32,713 bases of DNA from positions 1 through 32,713 of the forward strand of contig JAFRWY010000031.1 in assembly GCA_017437905.1 (NCBI GenBank). Reading direction: 5' to 3'. Below are positions 1 to 8,823 of this stretch, one piece after another; position 1 is the first letter of the stretch; each line of letters starts with the position of its first letter. Under the pieces are notes generated by a model. That model saw only the letters and a list, made by a program, of their open reading frames with translations, did not search any database and was not told where the DNA came from. Position numbers and translations under genes: made by a program. The stretch is from Eubacterium sp. GTDB lineage: Bacteria > Bacillota > Clostridia > Lachnospirales > Lachnospiraceae.

Positions 1-20
1 GCATAACTTTATTTTACACC

Positions 21-60
21 AAGAGCCGATCTTTTCGAAGACCGGTTCTTCTTTTTTTTT
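21..60 (+). terminator. Intrinsic terminator of an upstream gene
   Basis: A 13-bp stem with two G-U wobbles (arms 21-33 and 38-50) closes a TTCG tetraloop and is followed by C and nine T residues. This is a canonical rho-independent terminator reading rightward. It must end a plus-strand gene lying left of the window, which converges on the minus-strand membrane gene. Confidence 0.9.
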
Positions 61-63
61 AAC

Positions 64-90
64 AAAATCCGGCCATTTGGCCGGATTTTA
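64..90 (-). terminator. Hairpin overlapping the stop of the membrane-protein gene
   Basis: Perfect 11-bp inverted repeat AAAATCCGGCC / GGCCGGATTTT with a 4-nt loop. It begins at the TAA of the minus-strand gene. Read on the minus strand, the second arm ends in TTTTGTT, a short U tract, so it can act as that gene's terminator. It lies back to back with the plus-strand terminator at 21-60. Confidence 0.6.
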
Positions 91-1053
91 TCCGATTATG
101 CGACAGGAGCCGCCGCACGTTAGTGCGACAGCCCCTTTCTTCTCCTTCACCGTATCATCGGATGCTTCTTCACCGGATTCTGCTGCCAGCTTCTCGGCGC
201 GCCTCTTCTCCAGATAGCCCCGGATCACAAGTGCACCGTCATTGAGTCCGCTGAGCACCAGGATGATACCGGAGATCAGATACAGTGTTTTGGCGTCGCT
301 GAACCGGGTGAAGAGCATTACAAATGCGGCAATGATCAGGATCACATTCAGTGTGATCTGTCCTAAGGTTGTTGCATTGGCTTTCCTCTTCACATGGGCG
401 GCTGCATTGATCAGCTCGCCGTTATATTTGGTAAAATCGTCCTTGATGGACTGGCCCACATCGGTAATGACCTGATTCGCACTATGCCGTACACGGTTTT
501 TTTCCGCTTTCGCGTCAAGTGATGATCGCATTTTATCGAAGTTCCTGAGGCAGAGCAGGTTTGCCGTGCAGTTTACGATGATGGCAACACAGATCATTTC
601 CTCAAGTACGACTCCGAAGGCACCTGAGAAGATGATCATGCATCCGCCTAGGATCGTGAACAGAATTGTCTCGATGATCGGTACCAGATTCGACCGGTTG
701 AAGCCCTTCGTGGTTATGAAACCGATGAAGAGTCCGACGGTGGCGATCAGGATCGCAAGCCCAAGTCCCCAGGCAATCTTCGACGGGGCGCTGGTGGGGT
801 TAAGGGCAACCCGGATCCCGAGGAAGATCAGAAGACCGGCGGTAAAGAGACGGCTGGTGATCAGCGTAAGGATGTTATTTATGATCCCGCCGATGGTAAC
901 CTTCTTTTTCCCGGATTCAGCCTCCGGTAACGGATCGGGGTTGCTTTCCGATTCGGAAGAATTTTCGGGATTCTGCCCATTCATATCTTCAATTTGGTTA
1001 TCCGTATTCTCACTTATCTTGTCGTTGTTCATGGAGTCGATACTGTCCTGCAT
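88..1053 (-). CDS. Six-helix membrane protein, HdeD/DUF308-like
   Basis: The protein has 321 residues. I start it at the ATG at 1053 because GGAGG lies 6 nt upstream (complement of 1060-1064); GTG/ATG codons 30 nt further upstream lack such a site. Residues 1-50 are an acidic, Asn/Ser-rich soluble tail. Hydrophobic segments lie at about 55-80, 92-113, 123-146 and 150-168, then a basic/polar stretch (170-228), then 230-250 and 255-276. A charged tail ends in CGGSCRIIG. Six short helices recall HdeD/DUF308 membrane proteins, whose biochemical role is mostly unknown, but the soluble middle insertion is unusual for them. No catalytic motif is visible. It is monocistronic with its own promoter and points away from cardiolipin synthase. 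The family call is an inference from topology. Confidence 0.75.
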   Translation of the reverse strand: MQDSIDSMNNDKISENTDNQIEDMNGQNPENSSESESNPDPLPEAESGKKKVTIGGIINNILTLITSRLFTAGLLIFLGIRVALNPTSAPSKIAWGLGLAILIATVGLFIGFITTKGFNRSNLVPIIETILFTILGGCMIIFSGAFGVVLEEMICVAIIVNCTANLLCLRNFDKMRSSLDAKAEKNRVRHSANQVITDVGQSIKDDFTKYNGELINAAAHVKRKANATTLGQITLNVILIIAAFVMLFTRFSDAKTLYLISGIILVLSGLNDGALVIRGYLEKRRAEKLAAESGEEASDDTVKEKKGAVALTCGGSCRIIG

Positions 1054-1096
1054 GTTAAACCTCCGGTGGCTGTATTTTTCAACCATCACTTCCGTT

Positions 1097-1125
1097 ATTT
1101 TAACCGAATGGAGAATCTATAGCAA
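1097..1125 (-). promoter_or_regulatory. SigA-type promoter of the six-helix membrane protein
   Basis: On the minus strand, TTGCTA (complement of 1120-1125), a 17-bp spacer and TAAAAT (complement of 1097-1102). The hexamers match consensus at 4/6 and 5/6. Transcription would start about 35-40 nt before the chosen ATG. Confidence 0.55.
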
Positions 1126-1137
1126 GTCCGTGGTTTA

Positions 1138-1177
1138 TTGAAATAACGTTCATTTTATGCTACAACTATAAGTTGTA
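1138..1177 (+). promoter_or_regulatory. Promoter of cardiolipin synthase with overlapping palindrome
   Basis: TTGAAA (1138-1143), a 17-bp spacer ending in TGC (extended -10), and TACAAC (1161-1166). A perfect inverted repeat, TACAACT-ATA-AGTTGTA (1161-1177), begins exactly at the -10 hexamer and covers the expected start site. A repressor binding there would block transcription. The regulator is not identifiable from the window. Confidence 0.5.
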
Positions 1178-1248
1178 TAACTCATTTAGCCTGTATATCG
1201 CCGAGCTTCATGAAAATGCAGGAACATTAAAGAGAGAAGGTAACGATC

Positions 1249-2805
1249 ATGAAAAGAATTGTCGGAAGGGTACTTGTTATACTGCCAGCGATCCTGCTGC
1301 AGATAGGATGGTATATCCTGCTGTTTACGGTAATCAATAAGGGACTCGGCGGATACCTGGGAGAGATCCTGACCATTGCCTTCATGCTGCTTTCCATCGG
1401 CTTTGTACTCTATCTGGTTCAGAAGAGAGATGAAAGCTCCTATAAGATCCTTTGGATCATAGTGATCTTTGCGCTTCCGATCCTCGGAGCAATGCTATTC
1501 CTGACATTGGGGAACAAGAAGACCGGAAAGAAGCTGAAGAAGAAACTGACGGAATCATCGAAGAACCTGCTGGGTGAGAAGAATCTGCAGGTGGAGAAGG
1601 GAATGTCCCAGCATGATGTGGTGATCGGTAAGATCCGTGAGCAGGATCCCCGGATCGCCCAGACGCTGCAGCATCTGGCGGAATCGACACATTTCCCCAT
1701 GCATGTGAATGATACGTCGAAGTTTTATCCCCTGGGAGAGTGTGCATTTCCGGATATGATCGCGGATCTGGAGAAGGCCGAGAAATATGTCTATATCGAG
1801 TATTTCATTATCGAGGCCGGTAAGTTCTGGGATACGCTGGTGGGAATTCTGGAGAGGAAAGCGGCAGCCGGTGTGGATGTCCGTGTCATGTATGATGACC
1901 TGGGAAGCATCGCGACCTATTCACCGAAGGATATCAAGGCTCTTGAGGCAAAGGGCATCAAATGTATCTCCTTTAATCCTTTCATGATGATCCGGTCCCA
2001 GCTTAACAACCGGGATCACAGGAAGATCATGGTGATCGACGGTCTTGTGGCTTACAGCGGCGGTATCAATCTTGCGGATGAGTATATCAACGAGACACAT
2101 CCCTTCGGAGAGTGGAAGGATCTGGCTTTCCGTATCACAGGCTCGGCCGTACAGAACTACACCTACATGTTTGCTGAGTTCTGGGATGCCTTCTCCAAGG
2201 ATAAAATTCCAAATGAGCTTCTGAAGCATTCCTCCTATGCGGTAGCAAAGGATGAAAGCAACGGATACGTTCTTCCGTACTATGATTCCCCCATGCGGGA
2301 GGAGGCGGCCAGCAATGTTCTTTTCACGGAAATGCTGTCCATGGCAACGGACTATGTATGGTTCTATACGCCGTATCTCATGCTGGGCGATGCGCTGATG
2401 GACGCATTTGTAAGAGCGGCGCAGCGTGGTGTGGACGTACGTATCATCATGCCGGGAATCCCCGATAAGAAGATGGTTTTCCGGATCGGCAGAAGCTACT
2501 ACGAGGAACTGCTTAAGGCCGGAGTTAAGGTTTACGAGTATACACCGGGCTTCGTGCATGCGAAGGCATTTCTCATGGATGACAAGATCGCCGGCATCGG
2601 AACGGTCAATCTGGATTACAGAAGTCTGTTCCTGCATTTTGAGTGTTACTCCGTATTCTATAAGGCGGATATCGTCGACGAACTGAAGAAGGATTATCAG
2701 GAGGCCCTGACGAAGTGTGAAGAAAGAACACTGGAGAACCTGAGCCGTACCAATAAGAGCCGGCTTTGGGACAGTGTACTGAGAGTGATTGCTCCGCTGC
2801 TGTAA
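1249..2805 (+). CDS. cls: Cardiolipin synthase (phospholipase D superfamily)
   Basis: The protein (518 residues) condenses phosphatidyl donors into cardiolipin at the membrane. Three hydrophobic segments fill residues 8-30, 37-57 and 67-89 (PLDc_N region). Two catalytic HKD motifs follow: H257-R-K259 with D264, and H437-A-K439 with D444, each followed by the usual Gly/Asn-rich strand. Length and layout match bacterial Cls of the two-HKD type. The ATG at 1249 has AGAAGG 8 nt upstream. Transcription probably starts at the palindrome-covered promoter about 85 nt upstream. The downstream gene is convergent, so this is a single-gene unit. No terminator is obvious in the 82 nt between them. Confidence 0.95.
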   Translation: MKRIVGRVLVILPAILLQIGWYILLFTVINKGLGGYLGEILTIAFMLLSIGFVLYLVQKRDESSYKILWIIVIFALPILGAMLFLTLGNKKTGKKLKKKLTESSKNLLGEKNLQVEKGMSQHDVVIGKIREQDPRIAQTLQHLAESTHFPMHVNDTSKFYPLGECAFPDMIADLEKAEKYVYIEYFIIEAGKFWDTLVGILERKAAAGVDVRVMYDDLGSIATYSPKDIKALEAKGIKCISFNPFMMIRSQLNNRDHRKIMVIDGLVAYSGGINLADEYINETHPFGEWKDLAFRITGSAVQNYTYMFAEFWDAFSKDKIPNELLKHSSYAVAKDESNGYVLPYYDSPMREEAASNVLFTEMLSMATDYVWFYTPYLMLGDALMDAFVRAAQRGVDVRIIMPGIPDKKMVFRIGRSYYEELLKAGVKVYEYTPGFVHAKAFLMDDKIAGIGTVNLDYRSLFLHFECYSVFYKADIVDELKKDYQEALTKCEERTLENLSRTNKSRLWDSVLRVIAPLL

Positions 2806-2887
2806 AGCGGAGTAAAGCATCTGAAAAGGAAGGCCAGTTAAAGTCCGTCGAAAGGATTTCGGTAATATCCCTGAAATGTAAAATCTC

Positions 2888-5800
2888 CTATTCCTCAGTG
2901 ATCTCGATACCGTATTCCGCCTTTACTTCGTCCGGCATTTTATTATCTTTCAGCATGTCTTTGGCCTTTTTGATGAGATCCTCTACCGGGTAATGCTCAA
3001 AAAATCCTACCTGATAGATCATTTCGGCCGGATGGGTATATACATAAAATCTGTCACCGGGGGCGTGGTAGCCAAGACACCTCTGTATGGAGGTTTCTTC
3101 ATACCATGTCTCCGTTTCAATAATGCTGAGTGTATTCCCCAGCTGAAGATACAGAAGCCCTTTTCCCTTATAATACCGGAATACCGTGTCTGCATTCGCC
3201 GTATCGGGTAAGGTGAGATCACTCTGGGAGAGGATCGCTCCGGTTTCGGCATTGTAGCGATACAGGTAACCGTCGGTGGAGGGGACGAGAAGATATGTTT
3301 TATTCCCGTCCTTCTGATCGGTAAAGAAGCAGATCCCGAGAGGACTTGCGGGGCAGTTGATCACCAGTTCCTCACCGCCGCCGAGAGGGATCAGACGGAT
3401 CTCTTTTTTGTCGGATACGGCAAATGTATCCCCGCCTGCATCATAGGCGTAAAATATAGTGGGCTGTCCAGTGGGAACGGCCAGGCGTTTCGTGCTTTTG
3501 CTGCCCAGGTCAATAAGGATGGTTTCATTTCCGCAGCTCAGGAGAACGGAGTTCCGTTCGGGGAGTACCAAGGGTGCTTTTTCCAAGACGGAATCGTCCG
3601 CACCGTCACCGATTGCATATTCGGTGATTTCCTTCGTGTGCGGATCATAGGCAAAGAGCGCTATGGAATCCTGATTCCTGCTGCAGTAATAGAACCTGCC
3701 GTTGCTGAAGGTGCAAAAATCCCGGTAGATATCCGGTTCTTCCTCCGCAAGTACAAAGCTCGTGTACTTCCCGGTGCCCGGATCGATATCCAGTATCCGG
3801 TAACCGCTCTTATTTGCTGAATGACCGATATAGAAATGTGAGTCTTCCGAACCGAGAAAACGGATGCTGTAGGTCCGGAGAGAGGAACCTTCTTCCGTAA
3901 GGGGTATTGCGGATATCTGCTCGCCGGTTGCAGGATCGGCAAGCGTCAGCACAAGGAGCTCTTCGGTTTCGGTATCCGTGACTACGCCCGGATAGTCATC
4001 GGGCGATTCGTAAGTCAGGACTGCCAGAACCCTGTCATCCATATAGGATGCTTCGGGAAAACCGATCTCGCTGCCGGATTTCAACAGTTTCAGATCCTCA
4101 TCACAGACATAGAGACCGTAATGGATGATTTCCGAAGAACCGGAAGGGTGTGCAAAGAATCCGGTTTCGGGATGGAAGAGCACCTGATCCAGGTCATCTG
4201 CAAAGTAATGATCGATGGTGATACTGTCTCCGGAGCCCGGTAATGCCAGACCGCCTTTTTCCGTTACATAGAGGGGTTGGCCGCTGCCGTCCGGATCCTG
4301 TCCCATTATGATGGAATCGTTGGTGTTATGACTTGCCATCAGCGTACCGTCTGCGATGCTGTATATTTCGGCTTTGTTTGCATGATAATAAGCGACGGCT
4401 TTCTTTTCGGGAAGCAGCAGGAATTCACTTCGGATCGTTACATTTGTGCTGGTGAGATCACGGTTCCAAAGCTGTGTTAAGGTATTCGGGTCATAGCAAA
4501 GGATCTTAACATGATCTGTTTTGGTATGGATGCTGTTTTTGGCTGAAGAACTGGAAGCCATAACATCTTCCGGACATGCCATGATCAGATGATCGTCATC
4601 TCCAAAGAGGAAGGCGGTTATATATTCGTCCGGATCGATCTTATGTGTTGTTCCGCTTTCCAGATCATATATGAGTATCAGGCTGGATGCCACGTCTTTA
4701 AAGATCTTAATGGCGATCTTTCTGTTGCCCGGAGATATCTGAAGCGAGGATATGGACATGATGGCTTCGCCGCTTACATTAGGCAGCGCGTATACTGCCA
4801 TCTCGGAACCGTCCTCCGGATCAAGCTGCATAAGCTTTAGATCGGTTGTGGCAAAAAGGAGGCTGTTATCCGGGAGTGTCACATAGTCGGATGCAAAGCT
4901 GTTCGCCGTGGTTTCCTTCTCCCAGAGACAGGCTCCGTCGGATATACGGTAAGCGGTTATCTTATCCGAAGAGAGAACCAGCAGCCTGTCATCCGGCAGA
5001 AAGAAGACGTTGCCGGGATTTCCCGATTTATTTAAACTGAAAAGAAGATCATGGGTTTCTGTATCCCAGACCCGAACATTTCCGGACTTATCCCAGGCAG
5101 CCAGTTCTTTCCCGGAGGGGGAAAGCCGGCAGTTATTATTCTCTATTGTTTCAGGCATGCTGTAACTCCAGATATCCTGAATCCCAAAGCCGTCCCGGGT
5201 GGTGTAAGAGAGGGTGGAAGCAGTCAGTGCCCGTATGGCCTGCGGAGTTACGGGACGGGAATCGTCAGCATCCTTTGGTAAGGACTCAAGAGACAGCTGC
5301 AGAGAAAGGATACGCTGATCATTTCCCAGGGCATCAAGGGATTCATTTGCAAGATAGATAGACTGATTCCGCAGAGAGCTTTCAAGATTCTTACGGATCA
5401 TGATACTGCTGTAGATAAGATATACATCGAAGGCGATGATCGCCGCAGCGATCAGGGAAATGATGATCGCCAGTCTGCGGATCACAAATGCCCGGCGGCG
5501 GTTCATCAGCTCATCATAAGAACACTCCAGCAGCTTGGAAGCAAGCCGGGGGAGTTCTTCTTTCTTTGCTTTTCTCCGGGGTAAACGGTAGTCGCAGGAA
5601 AGAGGCTCCTGGGGAATGCAGACGGTATGCGTACTTCCGTCCGGATCGGTTACGGTCTTTTCCTCAAACCTTAAGATATCGGGGATCACGTCCTCCGGCT
5701 CACCGTCAACAAGAACCGTGGTGATCTGCTGCCGGGTATGACTTTGCAGGAAGTATTCGATCTCACGCTGTACCCAGGTGGATTCCTTTGTGGTTGTGGA

Positions 5801-6040
5801 ACAGATCACGATAAGATGCTCGGTATGATCCAATGCTTTGGAAATGTCGGAAGAGAGATTGCTTGCCGCACCCAGCTCATCCTTATCCAGAAATATGCGG
5901 TCAATCCTCTTTCTGCCGGTGGCTTTCCGGATCCCGGAGGGACTGTAAAAATGTTCCAGATCGGATTGTATCCGGCTTGCCACGCGGATGTCCTTATCCG
6001 AATGACGATATGAGATAAAAGCATCATAATGGTCGATCAT
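2888..6040 (-). CDS. TIR-domain membrane protein with large C-terminal beta-propeller
   Basis: 1050 residues from the ATG at 6040, preceded by GGAGG with a 9-nt spacer; an in-frame ATG three codons upstream would abut the GGAGG and is unlikely. Residues 1-150 form a TIR domain: DAFISYRHSD near the start, FLDKDELG around 50-57, and W89-V-Q-R-E93, where E93 aligns with the catalytic glutamate of TIR NADases such as SARM1. A basic stretch and one transmembrane helix follow (about 188-212). The remaining ~800 residues are repeated beta-strand blades with WD/PQQ-like patterns (for example SPSGKELAAWDKSGNVRVWD). The TIR part would be cytosolic and the propeller outside if the helix spans once. TIR-membrane-propeller proteins are a recurring uncharacterised architecture in clostridia; a signalling or defence role is only inference. 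It ends in TAG and stands alone with its own promoter. Confidence 0.88.
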   Translation of the reverse strand: MIDHYDAFISYRHSDKDIRVASRIQSDLEHFYSPSGIRKATGRKRIDRIFLDKDELGAASNLSSDISKALDHTEHLIVICSTTTKESTWVQREIEYFLQSHTRQQITTVLVDGEPEDVIPDILRFEEKTVTDPDGSTHTVCIPQEPLSCDYRLPRRKAKKEELPRLASKLLECSYDELMNRRRAFVIRRLAIIISLIAAAIIAFDVYLIYSSIMIRKNLESSLRNQSIYLANESLDALGNDQRILSLQLSLESLPKDADDSRPVTPQAIRALTASTLSYTTRDGFGIQDIWSYSMPETIENNNCRLSPSGKELAAWDKSGNVRVWDTETHDLLFSLNKSGNPGNVFFLPDDRLLVLSSDKITAYRISDGACLWEKETTANSFASDYVTLPDNSLLFATTDLKLMQLDPEDGSEMAVYALPNVSGEAIMSISSLQISPGNRKIAIKIFKDVASSLILIYDLESGTTHKIDPDEYITAFLFGDDDHLIMACPEDVMASSSSAKNSIHTKTDHVKILCYDPNTLTQLWNRDLTSTNVTIRSEFLLLPEKKAVAYYHANKAEIYSIADGTLMASHNTNDSIIMGQDPDGSGQPLYVTEKGGLALPGSGDSITIDHYFADDLDQVLFHPETGFFAHPSGSSEIIHYGLYVCDEDLKLLKSGSEIGFPEASYMDDRVLAVLTYESPDDYPGVVTDTETEELLVLTLADPATGEQISAIPLTEEGSSLRTYSIRFLGSEDSHFYIGHSANKSGYRILDIDPGTGKYTSFVLAEEEPDIYRDFCTFSNGRFYYCSRNQDSIALFAYDPHTKEITEYAIGDGADDSVLEKAPLVLPERNSVLLSCGNETILIDLGSKSTKRLAVPTGQPTIFYAYDAGGDTFAVSDKKEIRLIPLGGGEELVINCPASPLGICFFTDQKDGNKTYLLVPSTDGYLYRYNAETGAILSQSDLTLPDTANADTVFRYYKGKGLLYLQLGNTLSIIETETWYEETSIQRCLGYHAPGDRFYVYTHPAEMIYQVGFFEHYPVEDLIKKAKDMLKDNKMPDEVKAEYGIEITEE

Positions 6041-6075
6041 TGAAGACATCCTCCGAAAGTAAAAAATCTTTATTC

Positions 6076-6104
6076 ATTGTAAAGGAAAATGGGGATTTTG
6101 TAAA
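6076..6104 (-). promoter_or_regulatory. SigA-type promoter of the TIR gene
   Basis: On the minus strand, TTTACA (complement of 6099-6104), a 17-bp spacer and TACAAT (complement of 6076-6081). Both hexamers match consensus at 5 of 6 positions. The expected start gives a leader of roughly 25-30 nt. The gene therefore looks constitutively transcribed. Confidence 0.7.
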
Positions 6105-6209
6105 TGATCCTGAGAAGCAGACCGGCTTCTTTCGGAGAGGGTGCCGGCGTACCTCTTTCCGCAGCCATCGGAAAGGTGAAGGGGAAAGGGGAAGAGCGGA
6201 AAAACAGAT

Positions 6210-6237
6210 TTCAAAGATATACTATAAGTGTTATAAT
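6210..6237 (+). promoter_or_regulatory. Promoter of the sensor-kinase operon
   Basis: TTCAAA (6210-6215), a 16-bp spacer and a perfect TATAAT (6232-6237). The leader to the first kinase is about 45 nt. No intrinsic terminator is visible between 6287 and 13156, so this promoter probably drives all three signalling genes. Confidence 0.6.
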
Positions 6238-6286
6238 ATATAAGACAGACTGAACAAACAGACTATGTATTAAAGGAAATCAGAAT

Positions 6287-8818
6287 ATGAAAAAGATTTT
6301 TGTTATCATAGTCAACGTGATCATTATTTCAGCCATATTGATCTTCGTTGTTATCCACTCCGAATATGTAAGCCGTGATTCTTACCGGAGGCAGATCGAG
6401 CATTTTGAGAATATGACGGTAACCATGGAGCAGGTGACGCGGAATTATCTGGAAGGTGAGCAGAGGATCTGCGATGTCTGGGCCCGTTATATCAACAACA
6501 GCAACATGACCATGGAAGAGGCCGTTGCTTATATCCGTTCTTCGCATGTGCTTGAGAACACATCGGCTCATCTGATCGCCTCGGATACACTCACGGGCCT
6601 TTCCACGCGCCCGAAGCAGGGGACGAAGGACGAGTATACGGTTTCCTATAAACGTGTGAACCTGCTGAATAACATGGACTGGATCGATGAGATCGGAAAG
6701 TCCATCAACATTACCCGTGCCTATACCAATCCCATGAACGGCGAGCAGTCGCTGGCCTTCTGTAATACGGTTACATTGTATGATCCGGAAGGGAACACCT
6801 CCGGAACCGCGGTGCTGCTGAGGGTGGTTCCCCTCTCGGAGCTGGAACAGAAATGGGTTTTCCCCCAGACGGAGCTTGTAAATGCGGAACTGTCCATCAT
6901 CGATGCGGACGGGGATTATATCCTTAAGGGATACAACTTTAAGAACTCCAGCTTTTTTGAATTCTACAAATCCTATAATTCAACGGATCCCGAATCCTGG
7001 CAGCAGCTTTTCGAAAGGATCACTTCATCCACGGGTTCCATTTCCATGCTTGATTCTCACGGACGGGAATGCGTACTTGCATTTACACCCGTCACGGATA
7101 CCGCAGGATGGACACTGCTTGGTTTCGTGCCGGAGGAGGATATTCAGGCGGATAAGGAAAACTGGCTGTTGGTGGGGGTGATATCCGCCGGTCTTTTGAT
7201 CCTTTTTATCTGTGATATTTTCTATATGTTGTTCCTGAACAAGCGTCTTCAGATTACCACCAGGGAAGCGGAATCCGCAAATAAGGCAAAGACCGATTTC
7301 CTTTCCACCATGTCCCATGACATCCGGACTCCCATGAATGCCATCATAGGCCTTACCACCGTTGCCGAGAAAAAACTCGGAGATACGGAATCCACAAGGG
7401 AAAGTCTTCGGAAGATCAGTCTTGCGGGCAATCATCTGCTGACGTTGATCAACGATATTCTGGACATTTCAAAGGTGGAGAGCGGAAAACTGAAGCTGAG
7501 TCTCCTGACCTTTTCCATAGTGGAAATCGTGGAGAATCTGGTAAATATATCACAACCCATGATTAAGGAGAAGAATCTTCTTTTCAGTTTCCATATCAAC
7601 CGGATGGAGAAGGAATATCTGTATGCGGATCAGCTTCGTCTGAACCAGATCTATATCAATATTCTCTCCAATGCCATTAAGTACACGGAACCCGGTGGGC
7701 AGGTAAGCGTTGAAATGCGTGAGGAGCAAAGCCCGAAGCCCGACTGCGTAAGGCTGGAATATGTTGTGGCGGATACGGGGATCGGCATGAGCGCGGAATA
7801 TATGGAAACCATGTATCAGCCCTTCTCCCGGCAGATAGACAGTCGCGTCAACAGCATTCAGGGCACCGGACTCGGTCTGGCCATCACAAAGCAGATGGTG
7901 GAACTGATGGGAGGAACCATAGCATGTGAGAGCGAGCAGGGCAAGGGTACTACCTTTACAGTGGTGCTGGATATCCCCGTGGCCGAAAGACAGCGGGAAG
8001 ATATGCAGCTTGAACCGGTCGATGTTCTGATCGTGGATGATGATGAGGTAATGCTTACGACCGCTGTCGACACCCTTTCTTCCATCGGGGCCACGGCGGA
8101 GCAGGCCCGGAGCGGAACGAAAGCCCTGGACATGATCAGACAAAGGCATCAGTCCGGCCGGGATTACGATATTGTCATTGTTGACTGGAAAATGCCGGAA
8201 GTGGATGGGGTCGAGACCATCAAACGCATCCGTTCGGAGATAGAGACAAGTATTCCGATCCTGCTCATATCCGCCTATGACTGGTCCGATATTGAGGATA
8301 AGGCAAAAGAGGCCGGAGCAAACGGATTTGTCAGCAAGCCCCTTTTCCGTTCCACACTCTATGATAAGATCAATGATCTGATCGGAAAAGAATCCAGATC
8401 CCAGGAACCGGAGGACGATTATTCCGATCTGCAGGGACTTCACATTCTTGTGGCAGAGGATAATGATATCAACTGGGAGATCATTTCCGCCATGCTTTCC
8501 ATGTTCGGGATCACCACGGACCGGGCGGAAAACGGACGGATCTGTGTGGATATGGTACAGGCGGCGGAGAAAGGCAAGTATGAACTGGTCTTCATGGATG
8601 TGCAGATGCCGGAGATGAACGGACTGGACGCAACCAGAGCGATCCGGCAGCTGGCGGATCCCGATGCGGCATCGATTCCCATCGTTGCCATGACGGCAGA
8701 TGCATTCTCCGAAAATGTCACGGAATGTATGAATGCGGGAATGAACGGGCATATTGCAAAGCCTGTGGATATAAAACTGGTTATCAGGGAGATACGAAGA
8801 ATACGGGAGAGAAGGTGA
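6287..8818 (+). CDS. Hybrid sensor histidine kinase with two receiver domains
   Basis: 843 residues. The ATG at 6287 follows AAAGGAAA at 7-8 nt. Helix 1 spans residues 5-24, an extracellular Cache-like sensor about 25-290, and helix 2 about 291-315. The kinase core has H344 in SHDIRTPMNAIIG (HisKA) and an ATPase domain with the N box (NILSNAIKYTEPGG), DTGIGMS and GTGLGLA. Two receivers follow, with phospho-acceptors D633 (VDWKMP) and D771 (MDVQMP). There is no HPt, DNA-binding or cyclase output, so phosphate must pass to an unlinked partner or the C-terminal receiver works by protein contact. A binding-protein gene begins 5 nt downstream and a second hybrid kinase follows, which suggests the three act together in sensing an extracellular solute. 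Confidence 0.93.
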   Translation: MKKIFVIIVNVIIISAILIFVVIHSEYVSRDSYRRQIEHFENMTVTMEQVTRNYLEGEQRICDVWARYINNSNMTMEEAVAYIRSSHVLENTSAHLIASDTLTGLSTRPKQGTKDEYTVSYKRVNLLNNMDWIDEIGKSINITRAYTNPMNGEQSLAFCNTVTLYDPEGNTSGTAVLLRVVPLSELEQKWVFPQTELVNAELSIIDADGDYILKGYNFKNSSFFEFYKSYNSTDPESWQQLFERITSSTGSISMLDSHGRECVLAFTPVTDTAGWTLLGFVPEEDIQADKENWLLVGVISAGLLILFICDIFYMLFLNKRLQITTREAESANKAKTDFLSTMSHDIRTPMNAIIGLTTVAEKKLGDTESTRESLRKISLAGNHLLTLINDILDISKVESGKLKLSLLTFSIVEIVENLVNISQPMIKEKNLLFSFHINRMEKEYLYADQLRLNQIYINILSNAIKYTEPGGQVSVEMREEQSPKPDCVRLEYVVADTGIGMSAEYMETMYQPFSRQIDSRVNSIQGTGLGLAITKQMVELMGGTIACESEQGKGTTFTVVLDIPVAERQREDMQLEPVDVLIVDDDEVMLTTAVDTLSSIGATAEQARSGTKALDMIRQRHQSGRDYDIVIVDWKMPEVDGVETIKRIRSEIETSIPILLISAYDWSDIEDKAKEAGANGFVSKPLFRSTLYDKINDLIGKESRSQEPEDDYSDLQGLHILVAEDNDINWEIISAMLSMFGITTDRAENGRICVDMVQAAEKGKYELVFMDVQMPEMNGLDATRAIRQLADPDAASIPIVAMTADAFSENVTECMNAGMNGHIAKPVDIKLVIREIRRIRERR

Positions 8819-8823
8819 CGGAA

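Noticed and set aside
2806-2887. Terminator or RNA between convergent cls and TIR genes
   Set aside because: Only a weak ATTTC / GAAAT repeat is visible and no T tract follows on either strand.
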